This document shows, piece by piece, positions 1-6,800 of a stretch of DNA of 7,868 bases. A model generated the notes under the pieces. The model did not search any database. It was not told the DNA's origin and saw nothing but the letters and a program-made list of their open reading frames with translations. This DNA is from UMGS1649 sp045659265 (GTDB taxonomy: Bacteria; Bacillota; Clostridia; TANB77; CAG-465). Positions within the stretch are counted from its first letter, which is position 1. Every line of letters starts with the position of its first letter. The DNA is taken from assembly GCA_045659265.1 (NCBI GenBank), contig JAZOWO010000030.1:1-7868 (forward strand). Reading direction: 5' to 3'. The position numbers and the translations under genes are program-made.

Positions 1-2
1 AA

Positions 3-464
3 AAACCATTCTGTATAAGATATGAAAGAGGAAATCTTGCGTATGAAAAAACAGAGTTTAAGGAAATTAAAGTAGGTACTTGGGAGTACATAAGAAAAAT
101 AGATGGCTGTACTAATACGGTAATTAGCTATGGTACAGATGTAGCTAAGTTAAGTGAAATGTTAAAGAATGAAAATATAAACATAGTTAATGCAAGATAT
201 ATTAAGCCAATAGATAAAGTGGTACTTAAAGAACTTGCAAAAGAAAATCACAAGATATATGTTTACGAATCTAACATTAAAACAAATAGCTTAGGAACAA
301 ATATACTAGAATACTTTAATCATCTTGAGGCTACAAATAAAGTTAGAATTACTGGAATAGATAACGCGTTTGTAGAACACGGAAAGATTAATGAATTAAA
401 GAAGATAGTAAATCTAGATTTAGAAACAGTAGTAGAAGAAATTAAAGAATTCTTTAAAGATTAA
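3..464 (+). CDS. dxs: 1-deoxy-D-xylulose-5-phosphate synthase, C-terminal part (5' end outside window)
   Basis: Reading is open from the first bases, so the gene begins upstream; 153 C-terminal residues are visible. DXS joins pyruvate and glyceraldehyde-3-phosphate, using thiamine diphosphate, in the first step of the MEP isoprenoid pathway (cytosolic). The visible part is the end of the pyrimidine-binding domain plus the transketolase C-terminal domain. Supporting motifs: RYERG (bases 18-32; RYPRG in most DXS), a conserved-type SYGTD stretch, NARYIKPID (its arginine, bases 195-197, matches the family's substrate-phosphate arginine), and GIDNAFVEHG near the end (family form GIPDxFVEHG). The usual EE..GGFGS stretch reads ESNIKTNSLGTN, so the glycine pair is missing. 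Other transketolase-fold enzymes share this domain, but the FVEHG and RYxRG motifs favour DXS. A catalytically altered paralogue is possible because the thiamine-binding half is not visible. The next gene follows after 20 bases. Confidence 0.85.
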   Translation, partial: KPFCIRYERGNLAYEKTEFKEIKVGTWEYIRKIDGCTNTVISYGTDVAKLSEMLKNENINIVNARYIKPIDKVVLKELAKENHKIYVYESNIKTNSLGTNILEYFNHLEATNKVRITGIDNAFVEHGKINELKKIVNLDLETVVEEIKEFFKD

Positions 465-484
465 ATAATATATGGAGGTGTATT

Positions 485-967
485 ATGAAAAATAGAGAAT
501 ATATAGAATATACATATAAACATAGAAAAGTAGTAACTTTCCTTGCAGAGAAATATTTTAAGAATAATACAGAGTTATTGGAACAATTAAAAGCACATGA
601 TATGGACAAGTTGTTTACTTATCTATTCTATGCTAAAAAAGATGTACATAGTGTACATAGATCATTAATGCCACATCACGAAAATGAATTAGATAAAACA
701 TATTTAGATTATGTAGAAATGGTTTTAGACTGGGAAAGTGCAAGATACACTAAACCAGATAAACCACTTAATGCTTATGACACGTTATATAAATATTATC
801 CAGAAATGGAACAACATATTCTACCAATACTTAAAGAAATGGGAATAGATAAACCATCACTTCCAGATGAAGCAGATGTAAAAGAATATGCTTTAAGTTT
901 AAGTAATGTAGATATTGATACTATCAAATCTGAAATGAAAGATTACATAGATTTAATGTTTAATTAG
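485..967 (+). CDS. DUF5662-like protein, possible HD-type metal-dependent hydrolase
   Basis: This 160-residue soluble protein has no signal peptide or membrane segment. Its pattern recalls the DUF5662 family: an opening YIEYTYKHRK (6-15), then HDMDK (38-42), a histidine-rich HSVHRSLMPHH (55-65), and EMVLDWESA (78-86). The HD pair followed by spaced histidines and an aspartate (H38, D39, H58, H64, H65, D82) looks like a metal site in an all-helical HD-like fold; that is inference from residue spacing. No biochemical function is known to me for the family. The start is ATG at 485 with a strong GGAGGTG site at 474-480. The gene lies 20 bases after dxs and 9 bases before a MazG-like pyrophosphohydrolase, a context that would fit nucleotide clean-up without proving it. 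The family name is from memory of the motif pattern, not a search. Confidence 0.65.
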   Translation: MKNREYIEYTYKHRKVVTFLAEKYFKNNTELLEQLKAHDMDKLFTYLFYAKKDVHSVHRSLMPHHENELDKTYLDYVEMVLDWESARYTKPDKPLNAYDTLYKYYPEMEQHILPILKEMGIDKPSLPDEADVKEYALSLSNVDIDTIKSEMKDYIDLMFN

Positions 968-976
968 AGGTAGAAT

Positions 977-1288
977 ATGTATAAGAAATTAGTAAGAGAT
1001 AAAATACCTGAAATAATTAAAGCTAATGGTGAAACTCCAATTACTAGAATACTAGATGATAAGGAATACAAACAAGAATTAGAAAAGAAATTAAAAGAAG
1101 AATACACAGAAGTATTAGAAGCAAGTGGTGAATCTAGAATAGAAGAACTTGCAGATATGTTAGAAGTAATGGAAGCATTGGCGAGTGTAGAGAATAAAAC
1201 ACTTGAGGATGTATTAAGTGTTAAAGCTAAAAAGCAAGAAAAAAGAGGTGCTTTCAAAGATAAGATATATTTAGAAGGTGTAGAATAA
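977..1288 (+). CDS. MazG-like nucleotide pyrophosphohydrolase (phosphoribosyl-ATP pyrophosphohydrolase-like)
   Basis: This 103-residue all-alpha protein opens with YKKLVRDKIPEII (2-14), the signature of a small family of predicted house-cleaning NTP pyrophosphatases related to MazG and HisE. The metal-binding pattern EExxE followed by ExxD is present: E41, E42 and E45 in KEEYTEVLEA, then E57 and D60 in EELADMLEV. The closing RGAFKDKIYLE (90-100) matches the family's RGGF-type end. Members are expected to hydrolyse a nucleoside triphosphate to the monophosphate and pyrophosphate with Mg2+, but the substrate of this subgroup is not known to me. It is not a HisE within a his operon. Its ribosome site (AGAGGT, 966-971) overlaps the stop codon of the upstream gene, suggesting linked translation. 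The length is full for the family. Confidence 0.85.
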   Translation: MYKKLVRDKIPEIIKANGETPITRILDDKEYKQELEKKLKEEYTEVLEASGESRIEELADMLEVMEALASVENKTLEDVLSVKAKKQEKRGAFKDKIYLEGVE

Positions 1289-1294
1289 GAGGTG
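1287..1294 (+). promoter_or_regulatory. Ribosome binding site that fixes the start of the first GNAT gene
   Basis: AAGAGGTG lies six bases before ATG at 1301. The in-frame GTG at 1292-1294 is inside this site, and the next codon TTG at 1295 directly follows it, so neither has its own upstream site. ATG 1301 is therefore preferred. The site also overlaps the last bases of the stop codon of the preceding pyrophosphohydrolase gene. Confidence 0.75.
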
Positions 1295-1300
1295 TTGTAT

Positions 1301-1798
1301 ATGAAATTTACAGAATTAAAATGTGTAAGTGAAAATGTAAATTTAGATGAATATCTATGGCTATATTCTTATGTTAGAGATAACATGGAACATAAAGAAT
1401 GGCTTGGAATATTTACAAGAGAAGAAATAGAAGATGTACTAAGTGCAGGTGGAAAAATATTTATGTACTACGATGGTACTACACCAGTATGCTCAATGTT
1501 TTATATGCCCGTAAAGAATAAAACACTTACAAAGCACAACGTAGAACACGATGAAAGCATAGTTGGTTCTTTAGGACCAATAATGGTAAGTAAAGATTAT
1601 GTTGGTAATGGATTCCAAAGAGAAATGATGAAAGTGCTAGATGAGTATGCTAAAAGCATAGGTAAACAGTACATATATACAAAAGCACAAAGTGAAAATG
1701 TATACTCAATAAACAATATGTTAAAGAACGGATATACAGTAGTACACGAGTATGAAAGCGAAAGAGGAATGGCAACAGCTTTAATAAAGAAAATATAG
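1301..1798 (+). CDS. GNAT family N-acetyltransferase
   Basis: With the ATG at 1301 the protein has 165 residues and no membrane segment. The C-terminal half carries the acetyl-CoA fold: LGPIMVSKDYVGNGFQREMM (91-110) is motif A, where the usual R/Q-x-x-G-x-G/A loop reads V101-G-N-G-F-Q106. This is a variant with V in place of R/Q and Q in place of the last glycine. SENVYSINNMLKNGYTVV (131-148) matches motif B, in which an asparagine and a following serine precede the K-N-G-[YF] turn. Such enzymes move an acetyl group from acetyl-CoA to an amine; the acceptor cannot be told from sequence. The N-terminal half has no recognisable substrate motif. It sits 12 bases after the pyrophosphohydrolase and 33 bases before a membrane protein gene. 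Family assignment is firm, function unknown. Confidence 0.85.
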   Translation: MKFTELKCVSENVNLDEYLWLYSYVRDNMEHKEWLGIFTREEIEDVLSAGGKIFMYYDGTTPVCSMFYMPVKNKTLTKHNVEHDESIVGSLGPIMVSKDYVGNGFQREMMKVLDEYAKSIGKQYIYTKAQSENVYSINNMLKNGYTVVHEYESERGMATALIKKI

Positions 1799-1831
1799 CA
1801 TAGAAAATGTATATTTAAGAGGTGAAAAAAT

Positions 1832-2437
1832 ATGAAGAAGTTTGGATTGTTAATAATATCAACAATAATATTAATATTGTCATTTATAACAAAGTGGTAT
1901 TCGGATAGTTTGTTTGGTATTTATGGCCTAGTATGGTTACTTGCGTATCCATTATTAGCAGTTATACTCTTTATAATATATATAATTCTAATTATAAAGC
2001 TAATTCGTAAGATGAAAGAAAAAGTAAATATAACTAATATTATTACTGCTATGCTTTTAATAATTATACCAACATTAGTTTGCATTTTTCCGTTTAGAGA
2101 ATTAAAAGTAAAGTCGGATTTTAATAAATATGAAAGAGCAAGATTAGAAGTAATTCAAATGGTAAAAGAGAATAGGCTAGTTCCAGACGAATTCGGAAAT
2201 GTATCTATACCTGAAAAGTATAAAATGCTTACGAATGATACAGAAAGAGAAATATATGTATTCCAAAATGATGAAAATGGACAAGTAATTGGATTTTGGA
2301 TTGCAAGAGGAATGATGTCGCCATCATTTATATTAATATATTCTTCAGGTAATGAAGAATTAATAAAAGAAAATAATATTGATATACTAAGTATAGAAAA
2401 GCTTAACGACAATTGGTATTATATAGTTACAGAATAG
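1832..2437 (+). CDS. Predicted membrane protein of unknown function, three helices with extracytoplasmic C-terminal domain
   Basis: I do not recognise this 201-residue protein. Three hydrophobic stretches are clear: about 4-20 (following MKK), 29-55 and 68-87. The basic loop KLIRKMKEK (56-64) between helices two and three suggests, by the positive-inside rule, that the loop is cytoplasmic and the roughly 110-residue C-terminal part is outside the cell. That part is polar, starts with a probable helix (95-115), and contains PDEFGNVSIPEKYKML (118-133), then alternating strand-like segments (EIYVFQ 140-145, QVIGFWIARG 151-160, SFILIYSSG 165-173) and NWYYIV near the end, suggesting a small alpha/beta domain. 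No catalytic motif or lipobox cysteine is seen. The ATG at 1832 has a strong AAGAGGTGA at 1817-1825. The 33-base gap upstream is the longest in the window and holds only this site. It lies between two acetyltransferase genes. Confidence 0.8.
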   Translation: MKKFGLLIISTIILILSFITKWYSDSLFGIYGLVWLLAYPLLAVILFIIYIILIIKLIRKMKEKVNITNIITAMLLIIIPTLVCIFPFRELKVKSDFNKYERARLEVIQMVKENRLVPDEFGNVSIPEKYKMLTNDTEREIYVFQNDENGQVIGFWIARGMMSPSFILIYSSGNEELIKENNIDILSIEKLNDNWYYIVTE

Positions 2438-2457
2438 TAAAATAAAGAGGTATATAA

Positions 2458-2913
2458 ATGTTGATATTAGATTTAAAAGATAAGCAAGAGTATCTAGAAG
2501 AAGTTATGACTTTAGAATATGATGAATGGGCAGATAATAAAGAACAAGATAGAGATTTAAGAATTAAGAATAAGATTAATAAATATTTTGAAAGAATAGA
2601 AGATAAATATTTTGTTAAGCTAATTCTTTTAAATGAGGACAAGTTAATAGGGTTTATATCTATATTCCCTATAGATTCTGAAGAAGAAACAGAGTTAACA
2701 CCTTGGTATGCGACTATGTATGTTAAAGAGGAGTTTAGAGGTAAGGGCTATTCTAAATTGTTAAACGATGCAATTCTTAAAGAAGCAAAAAGAAGAGAAA
2801 TTAGTACAATATATCTAAAAACAACATTAGAAAACTACTATGAAAAGTTTGGTGCAAAATACATTAAAGATTTGGCGAGTGGAGAAAAACTTTTGAAGTT
2901 TGATATAATTTAA
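2458..2913 (+). CDS. GNAT family N-acetyltransferase (second)
   Basis: This 151-residue protein has a textbook acetyl-CoA motif A: TPWYATMYVKEEFRGKGYSKLL (81-102), with the pyrophosphate loop R94-G-K-G-Y-S99 at the start of a helix. It is preceded by the strand KLIGFISIF (62-70). YYEKFGAKYI (127-136) is the typical late GNAT turn, in which a tyrosine near the acetyl-CoA thiol often acts as general acid; that role is inferred. The acceptor substrate is unknown. The N-terminal 50 residues are charged and helical. It is not a close copy of the other GNAT encoded upstream: the loop sequence and the N-terminal half differ, so a recent tandem duplication is unlikely. The start ATG 2458 has AAGAGG a few bases before it. 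The stop codon overlaps the ribosome site of rbgA. Confidence 0.88.
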   Translation: MLILDLKDKQEYLEEVMTLEYDEWADNKEQDRDLRIKNKINKYFERIEDKYFVKLILLNEDKLIGFISIFPIDSEEETELTPWYATMYVKEEFRGKGYSKLLNDAILKEAKRREISTIYLKTTLENYYEKFGAKYIKDLASGEKLLKFDII

Positions 2914-2917
2914 AGGA
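2912..2917 (+). promoter_or_regulatory. Ribosome binding site that fixes the start of rbgA
   Basis: AAAGGA overlaps the stop codon of the preceding acetyltransferase gene and lies ten bases before ATG 2928. An in-frame GTG at 2919 would sit one base after it, too close to be used, so ATG 2928 is preferred. The spacing is a little long, which may mean modest initiation or coupling to the upstream gene. Confidence 0.65.
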
Positions 2918-2927
2918 AGTGAAACAA

Positions 2928-3809
2928 ATGAATGAAGAAAATAAACAAATAGTAAATATTAACTGGTATCCAGGACATATGGCTAAAACTTTAAGAGAAA
3001 TGAAAGAAGATTTAAAGTTAATAGATATTGCAGCTGTAATTTTGGATGCTAGAACTCCATATGCATCATTAAACCAAGATGTTTATGAAATAATTAAAGC
3101 TAAAACAGTTCTTATGGTATTTAATAAATCAGATTTAGCTGACCCTATTAAACTTAAAGAAGCTGAAGCAAGATATCAGAAGAATGGTTGCTATACAGTA
3201 AGAACTAATTCTTTAAATGGAGAAGGAATAGATACTCTTACTAAAAGAATAAGAGAAATAGGTGAAAAGGTTAAGTATGGAAATAAAACAAGTGCATCAT
3301 ACAAAATGTTAAAGAAAGTATATCGTGTACTTGTAGTTGGAATACCTAACGTTGGAAAGTCTTCTTTAATTAATAGAGTGTCTGGTAAGAAATCTGCAGA
3401 AGTTGGAAATAAACCAGGTGTAACTAAACAAAAACAATGGATTAGAGTAGGTAAGGATATTGAACTTATGGATACACCAGGATTACTTGCTAAATCTATT
3501 GCCCAAGATGGTAAAGCATATAGATTAGCTATTGCTGGAACAATAAAAGACGATATCTTAGATATGGAAGTTTTAGCGGTAGAATTAATAGATATACTTA
3601 TGGCAAACAAGCTATATACTGCTATGCTTAAAGATAGATATGGTTTAGGAGAAGAAATAGAGTCTCTAAGATCATTTGAAATACTAGAATTAATTGGAAG
3701 AAAAAGAGGTGCTCTTCTTAAAGGAGATGCAGTCGATCTATTAAAGGCAGCAAGAATAGTAATAGAAGATTATAGAAACGGAAAACTTGGCAAGATAAGC
3801 CTTGAGTAA
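2928..3809 (+). CDS. rbgA: Ribosome biogenesis GTPase RbgA (YlqF)
   Basis: This 293-residue protein (about 282 in Bacillus subtilis) is a circularly permuted GTPase acting late in 50S subunit assembly in Firmicutes. The permuted order G4-G5-G1-G2-G3 is visible: NKSD (66-69), then GIPNVGKSS (138-146, P-loop), PGVT (163-166) and MDTPG (181-185). WYPGHM (13-18) contains the histidine (H17) equivalent to the proposed catalytic His9 of B. subtilis. LDARTPYASLN (39-49) is also family-typical. The C-terminal 80 residues form the helical rRNA-binding region, including KDRYGL (235-240) and GRKRGALLKGDAVDLLKAA (257-275). One departure: after DTPG most RbgA proteins carry a WPKF-type stretch, whereas here it reads GLLAKSIAQDG. 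The usual neighbours rplS and rnhB are absent. addA follows after 12 bases. Confusion with the related YqeH or RsgA is unlikely because of the YPGHM start. Confidence 0.95.
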   Translation: MNEENKQIVNINWYPGHMAKTLREMKEDLKLIDIAAVILDARTPYASLNQDVYEIIKAKTVLMVFNKSDLADPIKLKEAEARYQKNGCYTVRTNSLNGEGIDTLTKRIREIGEKVKYGNKTSASYKMLKKVYRVLVVGIPNVGKSSLINRVSGKKSAEVGNKPGVTKQKQWIRVGKDIELMDTPGLLAKSIAQDGKAYRLAIAGTIKDDILDMEVLAVELIDILMANKLYTAMLKDRYGLGEEIESLRSFEILELIGRKRGALLKGDAVDLLKAARIVIEDYRNGKLGKISLE

Positions 3810-3821
3810 TAAGGGAGATAT

Positions 3822-6800
3822 ATGGAACTAACAAATTCGCAAAAATTAATAATTACTACTAAAAATAAAAGTCTACTAGTTTCAGCTTCGGCTGGAAGTG
3901 GTAAGACTTTTGTTGTCGTAGAAAGAATAGTAGATAGTATTAAAGCGGGAAAAGACATTTCTAAAATGTTAATATTAACATTTACAAATGCAGCTGCATC
4001 AGAACTTAAAGAACGTATTGTTAAAAAGCTTTACGATATAAAAGAAGAATATTTGAAAGCTGGAGACAAAGAGAATGCTAAAAGAATAGCAAAACAAATA
4101 TCTGCAGTTCCAGCGTCAGATGTGTCAACAATACACTCTTTCTGCTTAAGTACTATTCGTAATAATTTCTATAGTTTAGGTATAGATCCAAATGTACAAA
4201 CTGTAGAAGAAACAAAAGCAACATTAATGCTTTACGAAGCAATAGAAGAAGTATTAGAGGAAGAATATACTTCCGCATCAGATACATTTACAGACATATT
4301 AGATATGTTAGGAAATGAAGAAATGCTAGTGGAGATGTTGTTTAAACTTCACAAGGCTATGTGCAATGCAACAAATAAAGAGGAATGGTTAAATAATATA
4401 ACTAAGACATATTCCGTATCTAGTGAAACTGTTAAAGATTTAACAGAAATAGACTTTGGACATGAGGTTGTTAAAAGTATTAAAAACACATTAGAAATAG
4501 AGATTATGAATCTTGAAAGAGTAATAGATAAATTAGATTCTGTTTCAGACTTTGAGACTAGAAAAGAAGCATTGGAAAATATTCTTGCAATAGTTAAAAG
4601 AGGATATATGAAAGAGACTTTTGATGAAATATATGCTATGCGAGATGAGTTAACAAGCTTACCACAACTGCCAAGAAAGTCTGTGCCAGATGAAGAACTT
4701 AAAAAAGAAGTTTCTGCTGTTAGAAATAGCTGCGCAAAGAAACTTAAAAATATAGTTACTAAGTTAATATATAAAGATTCAAAAGGAATATTAGATGAAC
4801 TAAATTCGAGTCTTGTTTATGCTAATTGGTATAAAGACATAATTAAAAGAGTAGACGAAAAATATTCTTTAGCAAAAAAAGAAAAAGCGTTAATAGACTT
4901 CTCAGATTACGAGCATCTAACACTGGAAGCTTTAGAAGATGAAGAAACTAGAAAGAAATATATAGAAAAATTTGATGAAATATATATAGATGAATACCAA
5001 GACACATCAGATATACAAGAAACAATACTAATGAGTATTGCTAAAGAGAACAATGTAATAATGGTTGGAGATGTTAAGCAAAGTATATATGGTTTTAGAA
5101 ATGCTGCTCCAGAATTATTTAGTGCAAAATATGCAAGGTTAGAAGAAATAGAACATGAAGGGGATAAAGAAGAATTAAAAGAAGCCAAAATTCTTCTTGC
5201 TCAAAACTTCAGAAGTAGAAAAGAAGTAATAGATAGCACAAACGAAGTATTTGGAAAACTTATGTCTGAAACTTTTGGTGGTGCAAGCTATGGTAAAAAA
5301 GAAGAATTAGTACTAGGAGCTGCATATCCATTAGATGAAGGATATAAAGCAGAACTACATATAGTAGAGAAAGATACGGATGAAGAAGTCTATGAAAGCG
5401 AAGATGAAGATAATGAACAAGCAGAAGATGTAGTAACAGACTTATCTTCTCTAGAATTAGAAGCAGGTGCTATAGTAAATAGAATAAGAGAGCTAATGGC
5501 TGGAGACTTCAAAGTATATGACCTAAAGAAAGAAGAGTACAGAAAATGTGAGTATAAAGATATAGTTATACTTATGAGTAAGGTGGAAAAAACAGCAAGC
5601 ATAGTACAAAATGTATTATCTAAAGCTGGAATTCCAACATATACAGATGCTAAAACCGGCTTCTATAAATCTGATGAAATATCTTTAATAATATCTTTCT
5701 TAAAAATATTAAATAACATAGAAGATGATATATCTTTAGCAAGTGTACTTTATAGTATAATAGGTAAATTTAATCTAGATGAACTTGTTAAAATAAGAAA
5801 AGGAAATACTAAATATTCTCTTTATGGTTCGCTTAATCAATATCTAGAACAAGATAAAAAAGAACAAGATATTGTAGATAAAATAACTAACTTTTTAGAA
5901 TTAATAGATAGATTTAGAAGATATGTAAAAACATATCCTTTAGCAACCGTATTATTAAAGCTATATGATGAAACTGGTATATATGAAGCGATGCGTTTTG
6001 AAAAAGCAGGAGCAATGAAATGTGCAAATCTAGATGCGTTTGTAAATATAATTGCAGATTATGAAAAAACAGAAAATGTAACAAGTCTTTACTTAGTAAT
6101 TAAATATTTAGATACATTAAAGAAAAAAGAATCTGCAGGAGATAGTCCAAAGATGCTTGGTGAAAATGAAAATGTTGTAAGGATTATGACTATGCATAAG
6201 AGTAAAGGACTAGAATTCCCAGTAGTATTTATAGCTAATACAACAAGCAAATATAACGAACTGGATTTAGGAGATAAGATATTAACAAGTAATACTTTAG
6301 GTATAGGACTAGATATTTTAGATAAATCTACAGGCGTTATGTATCCATCAATAATTAAACAAGTAATAAAACAAAATACAAGAAATAGACTTCGCTCAGA
6401 AGCATTAAGACTTCTTTATGTTGCATTTACTCGTGCTAAAGAGAAATTAATAATCACAGGTATAGTAAATAAAACATTAGACCATTATTGTGAGAAGATG
6501 TTATTCGTAGATGGCAAAGTTCCAGATTCAGTAGCTTTCGAACATAACTGTCATCTAAAGTGTATTCTTCAAGCGGTATATGAAAAAGCAAAACATATAG
6601 ATATAAAAAGATATAATGTTAAAATGGTTATGCCTAAAGATGAAGATGAAAAAATAGATAGAAAATTTAGCAAACTAGATGAGTTTAAGGCAAAAATAGA
6701 AGAATTAGGTATAACAGAAAACAAAGAAGAAAAAGAAAGACTAAAAGAAAAATTAGTATATGTTTATCCACACGAAATAGATGTAGAACAAAAATATACA

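Noticed and set aside
964..1257. Open frame on the - strand across the pyrophosphohydrolase gene
   Set aside because: Its product is a serine/leucine-rich, low-complexity antisense shadow, and the + strand frame has clear family motifs.
1292..1300. GTG at 1292 as the start of the first GNAT gene
   Set aside because: This codon lies inside the ribosome site that serves ATG 1301.
1799..1831. The longest intergenic gap, examined for a terminator or promoter
   Set aside because: Only the ribosome site AAGAGGTGA is visible; there is no inverted repeat with a T run and no paired -35/-10 elements.
2901..2909. TGATATAAT, a perfect extended -10 promoter element just before rbgA
   Set aside because: No -35 hexamer at the right distance. 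A transcript would start at about 2916, inside the rbgA ribosome site. The bases are also coding sequence for the end of the upstream GNAT. In AT-rich DNA such matches arise by chance.
1301..2913. The two GNAT genes as a tandem duplication
   Set aside because: Their lengths, N-terminal halves and acetyl-CoA loops (VGNGFQ against RGKGYS) are too different; they are separate family members.
3191..3610. 139-codon open frame on the - strand across rbgA
   Set aside because: It covers the GTPase motifs of rbgA on the opposite strand, has no ribosome site, and its composition is typical of an antisense shadow.
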